Origin: Pseudomonadota bacterium
GTDB taxonomy: Bacteria; Pseudomonadota; Gammaproteobacteria; Xanthomonadales; Xanthomonadaceae
Reading direction: 5' to 3'
NCBI GenBank assembly: GCA_023423605.1
Contig: JAFAFF010000286.1
Location: 1-14,045, forward strand
Length of the DNA: 14,045 bases
Shown here: positions 1 through 8,284 of the stretch, piece after piece
Position numbering within the stretch: the stretch's first letter is position 1
Layout: the number at the start of each line of letters is the position of its first letter
Position numbers and translations under genes: made by a program
Notes under the pieces: model-generated
The model's database searches: none
Seen by the model: only the letters and a program-made list of their open reading frames with translations
Told to the model about the DNA's origin: nothing

Positions 1-1495
1 TGACCACCTGTGCATCCAGATCCGTCGCATCCCTGATGCTTCCCTCATGCACGCCCCGGTGGATGGCCGCCTCCAGCTGTGTTTCTTCCGCAGCCACGAA
101 CAGCTGCAACGCAATATCGCGCAGCAATCCTTTGAGGTAATACTCCTGCGCCTCCGGCGTAGCGGCCTCGCGCACCAACCGGTCGCGGTACAGAAACTCA
201 TCCAGGATGGCGAAGCTCTCTTCCAGCCACGGTGCGCCGTGCCGCATCAGCGGCGAGGTCCCGTTGATGTTCATCAACTGACCATGCACCGCATGCGCCG
301 CCTCATGGACCACTTCGACATCGCTTTCGACATCGGCGCGTCGATGACCGACGAACAGTATCGATGTGGAACCGGGAGCTGTTATCGAAAACGCATCCCG
401 CTTGCGGCTTCCCAACTGCATGTCGAAATCCATGCGGCCACCATCAGGGTCCAGCACCGCGCCGAGTTCACGGGCATGTTCCGCGCCCAGAGAATTTGCC
501 GCACGTACCGCCATCTGCTGCACCTCGGCCATGCTCATCGCAGGGGGGGCGAAACCCGTGCTGGACGCCTCCGCGTTCCACGGTCTGCGTGCATGGCTGT
601 CCGCCGACGCTGCACCATGACCATCAAGAAGGGTCAGGTAACACGCATAGGACGGCGCATGGGACTGCATTGCCTGCACAGCTGACCTGACGTCCTTGTC
701 TGTGAGGCCCATCCCTGCATAAGCCTGCTCCATGGAGCTCCCATAGCCACGCGCCACGGCTTGACCATCGCTCAACGCCGCGATGCCAATCAGCGCCTGG
801 CCAAGCACTGGCTTTCGCTGCAGCAGCGCGTCGCGATGCAGTGTCCAGGCTTTCTGGCGCAGCGCCTCGTCGGGCAGGGCCATCAGCGTATGAAAATCAT
901 CCGATACGTTGAGCGTCGCGTCGCCGACCACCAGTTCCGGGAATCCGGAGGCCTGCATCTGCAGGCGATGGATCTTCTGGAAACCTTCCATCGCCACATC
1001 CGCTGCAGCATCCAGCGAACGTCCGGCGGCGGGAAGCGTGTGAGCGGCCATCCGTGCACTGCGTGCGGTCATATAGCGATACGGAGCTGCCCATGCCGCA
1101 TCCTGCGGGGCACCACGCAGACCCGCCTTGGCCGCCGCCGCGATGTCGCCACAGAGGTCCAGCACGGCTTCCCGTTGCCCGGCTGCCAAACGGTTGCCGA
1201 CATCGCGCGAGGAAAGCAGCTCATGGTAGGCGTAATGGTCCAGGCAGCGAGCAAACAAGCTTTCCAGTGTCTTGAACCCGCCATCGGGGTAGGTGCCCTG
1301 CTCCCTGCCGATGGCGGCGAACCGGTCGGCAATATCCTGCCGCGCCAGCCGCTCAGCATCATCGCTGGGAAAATAGCGGGAGACATCGACGTGTTGCGAA
1401 GAATGGCGGCCGGCATCCGCCGCCTCCATTGCCCGCGCGTTGCCTGGCAGCACACCCGGAGCGGTGATCAGCGCGCAGAGAACCCATGCTTTCAC
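1..1495 (-). CDS. Secreted M3-family-like zinc metallopeptidase (oligoendopeptidase), C-terminus cut by window edge
   Basis: Reading the minus strand from a GTG at 1495 gives an open frame of 498 codons that runs off the left edge without a stop. The start has an AAGGA Shine-Dalgarno about 7 nt upstream, followed by a signal-peptide-like N-terminus (MKAWVLCALITAPGV, then a small-residue NARA cleavage region), so export to the periplasm or envelope is likely. A zinc motif H397-E-A-A-H401 sits in VVHEAAHAVHG. It is preceded by the M3-type segment GSRKRDAFSI and followed about 25 residues later by WLEESFAILDEF, where E426 (or E425) fits the third zinc ligand. This order matches oligoendopeptidase F / M3 peptidases, which cleave short peptides. 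The usual fourth residue of the motif is Gly (HExGH); here it is Ala. Large open frames on the opposite strand are shadows. The family call is secure at motif level; the substrate is unknown. Confidence 0.85.
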   Translation of the reverse strand, partial: MKAWVLCALITAPGVLPGNARAMEAADAGRHSSQHVDVSRYFPSDDAERLARQDIADRFAAIGREQGTYPDGGFKTLESLFARCLDHYAYHELLSSRDVGNRLAAGQREAVLDLCGDIAAAAKAGLRGAPQDAAWAAPYRYMTARSARMAAHTLPAAGRSLDAAADVAMEGFQKIHRLQMQASGFPELVVGDATLNVSDDFHTLMALPDEALRQKAWTLHRDALLQRKPVLGQALIGIAALSDGQAVARGYGSSMEQAYAGMGLTDKDVRSAVQAMQSHAPSYACYLTLLDGHGAASADSHARRPWNAEASSTGFAPPAMSMAEVQQMAVRAANSLGAEHARELGAVLDPDGGRMDFDMQLGSRKRDAFSITAPGSTSILFVGHRRADVESDVEVVHEAAHAVHGQLMNINGTSPLMRHGAPWLEESFAILDEFLYRDRLVREAATPEAQEYYLKGLLRDIALQLFVAAEETQLEAAIHRGVHEGSIRDATDLDAQVV

Positions 1496-1665
1496 AGAAT
1501 CGTCCTTGACTGGCGGGAAGGTCATGCCGGCTCATCTTACAAGGAGAAGGCTGCCGCGAAGCCGGTGCAGGAAATGATCCCCATGCCGATGGCGTCCAAT
1601 CCGCTCAAGTTGCGCACCAACCCGCCGATAGGCCTGTCATAACCTGATTCGGAAAGGGACGTTCG

Positions 1666-3321
1666 ATGAACAAGGAATTCGGCACCGCGGCGGCGCCGGT
1701 CACGGTCAACCCCATGCGCCTGCCCAATACGCTTCATCTTGCCATCGGCGGCGTGTGCTTCGTACTGGGCGCCTGGCTGCTGCTCGGCATGGCCAATGCC
1801 GAAGCAGCGCGCGCGATGGGCATCAGCGCCCTGCTGCGCCTGAGCACGGGCATGCTGATCCTGCTGCTCGGCTGGGCACATGTCCGCGTGGCGATGTGCT
1901 ACTTCCGGTTCTCCTTCCATGAGGGCGAGGCAGGCGCCATCGAGATACCTGCCAACAGCGGTGGCATCAACGGCTACCTGCTCAGCGTGATCAACAACGG
2001 CGTGGTGCACTGGAAGCAGCCGCCAGGTGCGCTGTACACGCTGCTGTACGGCCGGGTGCCACAGCTCAAGCATGCCCCCGCGCAATTGCGGCACCACGCC
2101 GAGCGGCAGCTGCAACGCGCCGTCTACCTGGTGGCGCTGCTGGCCAGTTTCGGCCTGGCATGGGTGTTCGCGCAGCCGGCCGCCTTCGCCTGGATGGCGG
2201 TGGTCTATCTGGTGCTGGCCATGGCGGTGCTGAAGCCGGTGGCAACCCTCGCGCGGATTCGACACTCGGAAATCGCAGCCGATGACAGGCCGCTGTCCAC
2301 ACTCAACGGCCCAGCCATCCTCGGCCTGCTGGCGATGTCCATTGCCGGCCCGCTAGCGCTGACGCTGTCACCCGTGCAGCTGCCTGCGCCGCCGTTCGCC
2401 ACGGCCACCGTGGTGCTGCCCACCATCGCCGTATTGGGCAGCGCGTTGATCGTCAGCATTCTCTTCATCGTGGCATTGATCGCACAGACCAGCCATTACG
2501 CATCCTCCGGGGCACGCAACAAGGTTCGCCAGGACCTGCAGATGCAGGACCTCACGCGCGGCCTGCTGGACCGCTGGCACAACAATCTGCCCTGGCCACG
2601 CAAGGAACCGTATGCCAAGGAACACGTGGTGCAAGGCAGCGAGTTTCATGGCGTACTGCTGTGTGAAACCGAGCCGGTAGCACGCGCGGACCAGAGCGCC
2701 GGCACGCTGGGCGCTGCATTCAAGGTGGCATGGGCATCTGCCGCGCAGCGCCCGTTGCTCGGCCTGAGTCTGCTTGGCCTGCTGCTGGGGGTGGGTGGTG
2801 CGGTGTTCGCCTTCATGTATGCCCGCACCGGCGGCACCGCGATGTTCGGGCTCATTGCGCTGAGTTTCGTATCGTCTTCCCAGTTCGCGCTGGCCTGTGC
2901 GCACCAGCTGTGGAACCGGGTGGACTTTACGTCCACGCTTTACCGCATGAGCTACAAGGGCACCTTCCGGCAGCGTGGCCGTGTGCTGGGCAGCAACCGC
3001 GACACGAACGGAACGCTGAGCGACAGCGCGGTGGAGTTCGGCCCGTTGCGGGTGGAAGTCTGCGTGGCGCAGCTGGAATCGGTTGCGTTTTCGCGCGATG
3101 GCACCCGGCACATCACCGCCATCGACCTGCTGCCGGAAGCCTGCGATCAGCAGTTCGGGGTAATGGCCGACTACATCGAAGATGCGCGAAGCCGCGAAGC
3201 GCGCTTCATGAGCGATATCAAGACCACACGTCAGGCTCTGGCCGAGGGAGCGACGCCACCGATGCTGCCGCAGCCGGCTGCGCCGGAACTGCAGTTGGAC
3301 GAAAACCGCGCAGAAGGGTGA
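1666..3321 (+). CDS. Polytopic inner-membrane protein of unknown function, 551 aa
   Basis: The ATG at 1666 follows a GGAAAGGG Shine-Dalgarno with about 7 nt spacing. The 551-residue product has about eight hydrophobic segments: residues 22-44, 52-77, 152-170, 173-190, 214-234, 246-274, 363-386 and 391-412. Two large polar regions separate them: about 78-150, and about 275-362 with a tryptophan/proline-rich patch near 304-312. A soluble C-terminal tail follows from about 413 to 551 and ends in a proline-rich, acidic stretch. I recognise no enzymatic motif, transporter signature or signal-transduction domain. It is transcribed away from the peptidase gene, with 170 bp between the two starts. 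A 250-bp gap follows before the AAA+ gene, so co-transcription with that operon is possible but not shown. Codon use matches the neighbourhood. It could be a lineage-specific envelope protein; function is not inferred. Confidence 0.85.
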   Translation: MNKEFGTAAAPVTVNPMRLPNTLHLAIGGVCFVLGAWLLLGMANAEAARAMGISALLRLSTGMLILLLGWAHVRVAMCYFRFSFHEGEAGAIEIPANSGGINGYLLSVINNGVVHWKQPPGALYTLLYGRVPQLKHAPAQLRHHAERQLQRAVYLVALLASFGLAWVFAQPAAFAWMAVVYLVLAMAVLKPVATLARIRHSEIAADDRPLSTLNGPAILGLLAMSIAGPLALTLSPVQLPAPPFATATVVLPTIAVLGSALIVSILFIVALIAQTSHYASSGARNKVRQDLQMQDLTRGLLDRWHNNLPWPRKEPYAKEHVVQGSEFHGVLLCETEPVARADQSAGTLGAAFKVAWASAAQRPLLGLSLLGLLLGVGGAVFAFMYARTGGTAMFGLIALSFVSSSQFALACAHQLWNRVDFTSTLYRMSYKGTFRQRGRVLGSNRDTNGTLSDSAVEFGPLRVEVCVAQLESVAFSRDGTRHITAIDLLPEACDQQFGVMADYIEDARSREARFMSDIKTTRQALAEGATPPMLPQPAAPELQLDENRAEG

Positions 3322-3571
3322 GGCTCATGACCCGCTGACGTCAGTGCTCCGCTGACTTGTGCGTGCAGCCGCCTGGCCAGGCGCTGTCAGGCAAGGCTCG
3401 CGCTACACGGACACGGTTTGCGGCAGTCCTCGCAGATCTCCGGCCGAAACAACCAACCTGACGCCGCCTGCCAGGATCCGCCTGACACCGGCCAGAATGA
3501 TTCAGACGTACCAACGCCGTGAGGGGCCGACTTGCTCCCAGCCGGCCCACCCCTGCTCCCTGGAAACGTAT

Positions 3572-5833
3572 ATGGCAATCGACCTCACCGACATCAATGA
3601 ATTGAAGGAGGCGTGTGCCACCGCCATCGCCCGGCACCGGTCGGCGCATAACCTGGACGGCTGGCTTCAGCGTCTTGAGACGTGGTTGCAGCGTGTTGCC
3701 ACCGTGGACCATCAGACGTTCGTCAGCGCAGACTTCCAGCGCGAACTCTGGGATGGCGAAACGATCACCGCCACCGGACAGGGGCATGTCGATGTCGCAC
3801 CGGTGATCGCCCAGCCGGCCATCGCAGAGAAGCTCTGGCAGCTCAGGCAGATCCAGCTGCCGGCCGATCCTGGAAAACGTCACGCGTGGTTTGGCACAGC
3901 CTGGGACGAAGTAGCCGCCCTGGTATTGCCACTGACCGGTCGAAACCCCCGGCTGAAGCAGTACCGCGTGTTCGCCTCGCTGTGGCCACAGCACTTCACC
4001 ACCATCGCCTATTACCGGGAGCTGCGAAGCCTTGCGCGCGCCATGGGTCTGTCGTCCGGCACCGACCACCGCACGCTGCTGCACCACATGGTGCTGGACC
4101 AGCTGGACAAGGCCGGTGTTGTCACCGCTTCGCCCGAAGAACGCATGGCGCTGCCGTGGGTCCTGCTGGTGCACTTCGTGCATGAGAGCGGCAACGATGC
4201 CACCGAGCTGCCGAGCGAGACCCCCAGCGAGCTCAAGCTCAACCCCCTACCGGCGGATCGCCGCCGCCGCGGCATGCTGTCCATCAATGGTGCGCTTCCC
4301 AGCGTGCGGGCGATGATCGAGTTCGCGAAGGACGGCTGCAAGCGTGCCGATATGCTGGAACATATCCGCTCGGTAAATCCCAAGCTGGCGACCAATTCGC
4401 TGGCAACCAATCTCAACGCGCTCATTGCCGAATGGGGCGTGATGCGCGCCTCCGGCGACGATGTCCATCTCACCGATCGGGGTGCCGCATTTCTTGAAAA
4501 TGGGGAACCTGAGGAAGTCTCGGACTGGCTGCTTACCCGTATATTGGGTTTCGATAATCTACTGTACCTCCTCCGTGAGGGGCCGCTGCAGCAGAAGGAT
4601 GTCATCAGTCATCTGCAGCAGGTAAATCCGGGCTGGACCAGCGGTTTTCTGCCCACCTCTCTGATGAACTGGGTAAAGAACATGGATCTGGCCGAGCTTG
4701 GGCCCGGCAACATGCTGCGCCTGACCGAGCGCGGCCAGGCATGGGCCGCCCGCATCGAGTGGACGCCCGGCAAGCTGGCACCAGCCATCAGCAAACCTGT
4801 TGCCGAACCCAAGCCCGCCGCCACCAGTGGCGCCAGCCATCCGTGGCCGCAGCTGCCCGCGCTGGACACCATCCGTGCAGCATTCCGCACTGATCTTGCT
4901 TTCCATCCGGCGCTGGTCGCGCAGCTGCATGCCGGGCTTTGGAACCGTCGCCATCCACGCAGGCACTTTGCCGTGCTCACCGGGCTGAGCGGCGCGGGTA
5001 AAACCCAGCTGGCACTGTCCTATGCGAAGGGACTGTGGGCGAACGAGCCCGTGCACGATGGATTCCATATGGTCACCGTGCAGCCCGGCTGGCACGACCC
5101 CAGCAGCCTGCTCGGCTATGTGAACCCACTGCACAACAACGCGTATGTGCGCACCGGCTTTCTGGATTTCCTGCTGCGTGCCGAGGATGATCCGGACCGT
5201 CCTTACGTGGTGCTGCTGGATGAGATGAATCTCTCCCACCCGGAGCAGTACCTGGCCCCGTTGCTTTCGGCCATGGAATCCGGCGAGGATATCGAACTGC
5301 ATTCACTGGGTGACGAAGTGGGCGATGTGCCGGGCACCATCGGCTACCCCGCCAATCTGGTCATCATCGGCACCGTCAACATGGATGAGACCACCCACGG
5401 CCTGAGCGACAAGGTGCTGGACCGTGCCACAGTGATCGAGTTCTGGGACATCCAGGTGGATGCCTACCCCGGCTGGCGGCGTTCCACCCTCGATGCCGCC
5501 GACCTGGGCCGGGTACGCGATGCACTGAACGCGCTGATGATTGCGTTGCGCCCCGTACGCCTGCATTTCGGCTGGCGCACCATCGGCGATGTGCTGGGCT
5601 ACGTGGAAGCGGCGCGCGAAGGCGGGGAGCTCGTCGTGGTGGATGCGTTGGACCATGCCATCTACGCGAAAATACTGCCCAAGCTGCGGGGAGAAGATAC
5701 CCAGCGGCTGCGCGCGGCCTTCGCCGCTGTTGCCAGCGTGCTTGCGTCCCATGGACTGGGCCGCTCCAGCGTCAAGGCAGCAGAGCTGCTGGCAGACCTG
5801 CAGGAACTGGGCAGCGCACGCTTCTGGCGATGA
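3572..5833 (+). CDS. McrB-like AAA+ NTPase with tandem winged-helix-like repeats
   Basis: The ATG at 3572 has GGAA 6 nt upstream and gives 753 aa. The frame stays open upstream to 3359, but that extension reads as low-quality sequence, so I reject it. Residues 1 to about 230 are a mainly helical region with a VFASLWPQHFTTI segment resembling N-terminal parts of some McrB-like proteins. Residues about 240-310 and 318-395 look like two copies of a winged-helix-like module, each ending in LT(D/E)RG (L300 and L384). After a Pro/Ala linker (about 400-425) comes an AAA+ core: Walker A GLSGAGKT at 471-478, Walker B VVLLDEMN with D550-E551, sensor-like GTVNMDETT around N603, and a likely arginine finger in VLDRA (R618). 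This layout fits the McrB/dynein-type AAA group, which powers translocation for an McrC nuclease. The next gene starts 4 nt after the stop and encodes such a nuclease. NTP specificity (GTP as in McrB, or ATP) cannot be read from the sequence. Confidence 0.88.
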   Translation: MAIDLTDINELKEACATAIARHRSAHNLDGWLQRLETWLQRVATVDHQTFVSADFQRELWDGETITATGQGHVDVAPVIAQPAIAEKLWQLRQIQLPADPGKRHAWFGTAWDEVAALVLPLTGRNPRLKQYRVFASLWPQHFTTIAYYRELRSLARAMGLSSGTDHRTLLHHMVLDQLDKAGVVTASPEERMALPWVLLVHFVHESGNDATELPSETPSELKLNPLPADRRRRGMLSINGALPSVRAMIEFAKDGCKRADMLEHIRSVNPKLATNSLATNLNALIAEWGVMRASGDDVHLTDRGAAFLENGEPEEVSDWLLTRILGFDNLLYLLREGPLQQKDVISHLQQVNPGWTSGFLPTSLMNWVKNMDLAELGPGNMLRLTERGQAWAARIEWTPGKLAPAISKPVAEPKPAATSGASHPWPQLPALDTIRAAFRTDLAFHPALVAQLHAGLWNRRHPRRHFAVLTGLSGAGKTQLALSYAKGLWANEPVHDGFHMVTVQPGWHDPSSLLGYVNPLHNNAYVRTGFLDFLLRAEDDPDRPYVVLLDEMNLSHPEQYLAPLLSAMESGEDIELHSLGDEVGDVPGTIGYPANLVIIGTVNMDETTHGLSDKVLDRATVIEFWDIQVDAYPGWRRSTLDAADLGRVRDALNALMIALRPVRLHFGWRTIGDVLGYVEAAREGGELVVVDALDHAIYAKILPKLRGEDTQRLRAAFAAVASVLASHGLGRSSVKAAELLADLQELGSARFWR

Positions 5834-5837
5834 CATC

Positions 5838-7397
5838 ATGGCCATCCTGAGCTGCCACGAGGCCGCCGGCGCGGTCTTCCAGGTCACGCCCGGCGTGGCC
5901 TGCGGGGGATTCCACGAGCGCGGCGCATACCGCTTCCAGGCGGCCCTTGCCGGTGTGGCGCTGTACATCGACGACGCACTCATGGAATGCCTGCCTACGG
6001 CGGAAGGCTCCGCATGGAACTGGCAACCCGGCTTCTACGCCGGGCAGGTGACCGCCGAGCTGATGGACACGAGTGGCAAGCGCCTGGCGGAATACCAGCT
6101 GGACGTGGCACCCGATGCCGGCAAGTTGGGTGCTGAGCTCTTCCAGCGGATGCTGCAGCAGATCCACACCTTCGACCCGGCGTTGCTGTCAGGCACCGAG
6201 GCAGCGCAATCCAGCATCGGCGTAGCGGGTGATGTGTCCTCGCCACTGCTGCAGTACGCACGCCTTCGGCGTCATGGCGACGGCCTGCTGGACGCCCTGC
6301 GTGACGTGGCCCGCCGTCCCCTCACCCGCCTGCGCCACAGCCGCGAACACGTGCCGTTCCATCGCGTGCGGCGCATCGATGCTGCCTCTGCACGGCGTCT
6401 GATGTCGCGCCCGGATACCGCCGCTCTGCTGGGTGACAGTGCCGCTTCTACAGGTCATCCACTGCCACGCGTTGACGTAAGCCATCCCTTTGAAGATACC
6501 GACAACCCCGCCAACCGCGCCATGGCGGCGGTACTGCGCACGGCGCGAATCCGCTGCGGAGCCGTCGCCGAAGCACTGCGGAAGATGCATGCGGCCGAAC
6601 GCGATCCCGGCGCGCGCACGCCCCTGGAGCAGCGCATGGAACGCAGGCTGGCGTTCCTGGATCACCTGGCGGCACGCCTGCGCACGATGGCCCGGGTGAG
6701 TCCCTACGCAGACGTGTCCCGTCCGGAGGTCAGTGCCGCCGGACTGAACGCCATTTCCGCGCATCCTGCCTATGCCCGTGCCTACCGCCTCGGCTGGTCC
6801 GCGCTGCGTGCCGGCGTGGCAGGCGATAGTCGCGACGAGCAGCTGTGGTTGAGTCCCACCTGGGAAATATACGAGCGTTGGTGCTTCGTGCAGGTGCTTT
6901 CCACCCTGCAGGCCCGCTACCCTGACCTTTCGTGGAAACGCCATGCGCACAGCAGGGCCGACATCATACGGTTCGTGGGCAGGGCGCCCGGCCACCGTGT
7001 CGAGGCCTGCCTGCAACGGACTTTCCGCAGCGGCGGAAAGGGTGAGGCAGGATTACGCAGCATTTCGATGGAGCTGAAGCCGGACATCATCATCACGGCG
7101 GAAAGGCAGGGCGAACGACGTCTGCTGGTGCTCGACGCCAAGTACCGCACTGATCGCCCGTACGTGCTCGATTCCATGCGCTCGGCACATCTCTACCAGG
7201 ATGCGCTGCGCTGGGATGGCGAGCGTCCGGTATGCACGCTGCTGCTGATTCCGCGCGGTGGAGGCGCCGCTTGGCTGGAAGACACCGGCTTCCAGCAGCG
7301 CCATCGGGTAGGCGTGCATGTGCTGGCGCCGGGTGAGCCCACGGAGGTGCTGGGAGAGATGCTGGCACGTTGGCTTGAGGCTGATGAAGCAGGATAA
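5838..7397 (+). CDS. DUF2357 / McrC-like PD-(D/E)XK nuclease
   Basis: The ATG at 5838 lies 4 nt after the stop of the McrB-like gene; the frame is open further upstream, but this start gives a normal operon junction and a 519-aa product. The N-terminal half is the beta-rich region expected of DUF2357 proteins, with EDTDNPANR corresponding to the conserved 'ntpeNR' type motif. A helical middle holds SPTWEIYERWCF, typical of DUF524/McrC-like proteins before the nuclease core. The catalytic signature is LKPDIIIT (D416) followed by LLVLDAKYR (D433, K435), the PD-(D/E)XK arrangement. The family supplies the nuclease of McrBC-class type IV restriction, driven by the partner AAA+ protein. All expected active-site residues are present, so it appears intact. 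The target (5mC, 5hmC or another feature of foreign DNA) is not deducible. The gene ends 135 bp from the convergent regulator gene. Confidence 0.88.
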   Translation: MAILSCHEAAGAVFQVTPGVACGGFHERGAYRFQAALAGVALYIDDALMECLPTAEGSAWNWQPGFYAGQVTAELMDTSGKRLAEYQLDVAPDAGKLGAELFQRMLQQIHTFDPALLSGTEAAQSSIGVAGDVSSPLLQYARLRRHGDGLLDALRDVARRPLTRLRHSREHVPFHRVRRIDAASARRLMSRPDTAALLGDSAASTGHPLPRVDVSHPFEDTDNPANRAMAAVLRTARIRCGAVAEALRKMHAAERDPGARTPLEQRMERRLAFLDHLAARLRTMARVSPYADVSRPEVSAAGLNAISAHPAYARAYRLGWSALRAGVAGDSRDEQLWLSPTWEIYERWCFVQVLSTLQARYPDLSWKRHAHSRADIIRFVGRAPGHRVEACLQRTFRSGGKGEAGLRSISMELKPDIIITAERQGERRLLVLDAKYRTDRPYVLDSMRSAHLYQDALRWDGERPVCTLLLIPRGGGAAWLEDTGFQQRHRVGVHVLAPGEPTEVLGEMLARWLEADEAG

Positions 7398-7532
7398 GGG
7401 GCCGGCCTGCGTGTACGGCGCACGAGCGAGGCCGCGCACCTGCGACGCCGTTGCTCTCAGGGCCCCCGTGCCCAGAACGCAGCGCGATAGCGCTGGCTCC
7501 CATTGGCATCGGTGTGTCGTCGTTCAGGCCTG

Positions 7533-8210
7533 CTACCTGCCAACGCGCGCGCGGATGCCATCCAACAGCAGGTCCACACCGGCCAGGAAATCCTCGCGGT
7601 CATCGTGGTCGGCAAAGCGTGCCGCAACGCTGCAGGTGAACGGATATGCCTGCGCATCAAGTGCTGCCCAGGTTTCTGCCACCTCGTTCAGCACGCGCGT
7701 GCGGTCCAGGCCCTGTCGCTGCGCAAGCTCGGCGTTGGCGGCGTTCTGGGCACCCACGCCCAGCACATAGCCCAGCAGCGCGGACGCGGTGGGCCAGCGC
7801 GCCGCCTCCGCCACGCCCAGCCTCACCAAGGGCTGGCCCAGTGCCTCCAGTATCCGCACAGCGGGTAGCTGTCCTGGCGCGCGCGCCAGCGCGGTGCCCG
7901 CCCACGGATGCGCATCCAGCGTGTCGAACAGCGCCGCTGCGATCGCCCGCAGCGCCTGTTCCGGCGGCGCAATGGCGGCCGTGGTGGCCAGCGCCTCGGC
8001 GATGACCGCATCGCACGCGGCGGTAAGCAGATCGCTCTTGTCGGCGATGTGCCAGTAGATGGCGCCCGCGCCGGTCGCCAGCCGCTCGGACAGCGCCCGG
8101 AACGTCAGGCCGCCCTCGCCGCGCGCATCCAGCAGCGCGATCGCCTCGCCAACGACGCGCTCGCGTGACAACGGGTTTTCACCTTTCTGACGCCGGTCCT
8201 TCTTTTCCAT
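7533..8210 (-). CDS. TetR-family transcriptional repressor
   Basis: The product is 225 aa from the ATG at 8210 (MEKKDRRQKGENPLSRERV). The frame extends upstream to 8261, but that start lies inside the operator dyads, so I prefer 8210. The helix-turn-helix is residues about 35-58, LTFRALSERLATGAGAIYWH, close to the classical TetR pattern in which a YWH triplet ends the recognition helix. The C-terminal two thirds are helical and Ala/Leu-rich, as expected for the ligand-binding and dimerisation domain. It is divergent from the flavin monooxygenase gene and shares with it an intergenic region holding two palindromes, so autoregulation and repression of the flavoenzyme gene are expected. The ligand is unknown. 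The similarity to classical TetR proteins plus a TetX-like partner makes a polyketide or aromatic inducer plausible, but this is inference. Confidence 0.9.
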   Translation of the reverse strand: MEKKDRRQKGENPLSRERVVGEAIALLDARGEGGLTFRALSERLATGAGAIYWHIADKSDLLTAACDAVIAEALATTAAIAPPEQALRAIAAALFDTLDAHPWAGTALARAPGQLPAVRILEALGQPLVRLGVAEAARWPTASALLGYVLGVGAQNAANAELAQRQGLDRTRVLNEVAETWAALDAQAYPFTCSVAARFADHDDREDFLAGVDLLLDGIRARVGR

Positions 8211-8219
8211 CCGGCTATC

Positions 8220-8249
8220 TTGACATGCATGGAATGTCGTTCCAATACT
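8220..8249 (+). promoter_or_regulatory. Putative sigma-70-type promoter for the FAD monooxygenase gene
   Basis: A perfect TTGACA lies at 8220-8225. With an 18-bp spacer, AATACT (8244-8249) matches the -10 consensus at four of six positions; with 17 bp, CAATAC is a weaker option. The candidate lies 35 bp upstream of the ATG at 8285. The spacer contains the first operator dyad and the -10 abuts the second, so repressor binding would block RNA polymerase. Confidence 0.6.
8230..8244. promoter_or_regulatory. TetR-type operator dyad, site 1
   Basis: TGGAATGTCGTTCCA is a dyad with 5-bp arms TGGAA/TTCCA around a 5-bp centre. It lies between the -35 and -10 of the putative monooxygenase promoter and 20 bp from the repressor start codon. 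It is nearly the reverse complement of site 2: the two differ at two central positions when one is inverted. Confidence 0.75.
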
Positions 8250-8250
8250 A

Positions 8251-8265
8251 TGGAACATCATTCCA
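8251..8265. promoter_or_regulatory. TetR-type operator dyad, site 2
   Basis: TGGAACATCATTCCA has the same TGGAA/TTCCA arms as site 1. The centres of the two sites are 21 bp apart, two helical turns, so two repressor dimers would sit on the same face of the DNA. The site falls in the start region of the putative monooxygenase promoter, 19 bp before the ATG. Confidence 0.75.
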
Positions 8266-8284
8266 TTAACGACTGAAGGGCACC

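Noticed and set aside
47..1642. Two long plus-strand open frames (47-685 and 761-1642) at the left end
   Set aside because: They are antisense to the M3-type peptidase frame, which carries a signal peptide and zinc motif. Their own translations are Cys/His/Arg-rich shadow sequence with no family features.
3524..3548. GGGCCG/CGGCCC 6-bp stem upstream of the McrB-like gene
   Set aside because: Short GC-only stem in GC-rich DNA; no supporting signal.
3359..3571. In-frame N-terminal extension of the McrB-like protein from GTG 3359 or ATG 3497
   Set aside because: The extension reads as Arg/Pro/Thr-rich non-domain sequence, while ATG 3572 has a suitable ribosome site and starts a structured helix.
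3341..4183. 280-codon minus-strand frame opposite the start of the McrB-like gene
   Set aside because: Shadow frame: it overlaps the real coding frame and has no recognisable motif or start signal.
7480..7495. Hairpin CAGCGC-GATA-GCGCTG between the convergent nuclease and TetR genes, considered as a terminator
   Set aside because: A 6-bp stem with no T-tract on either side; not enough to call an intrinsic terminator.
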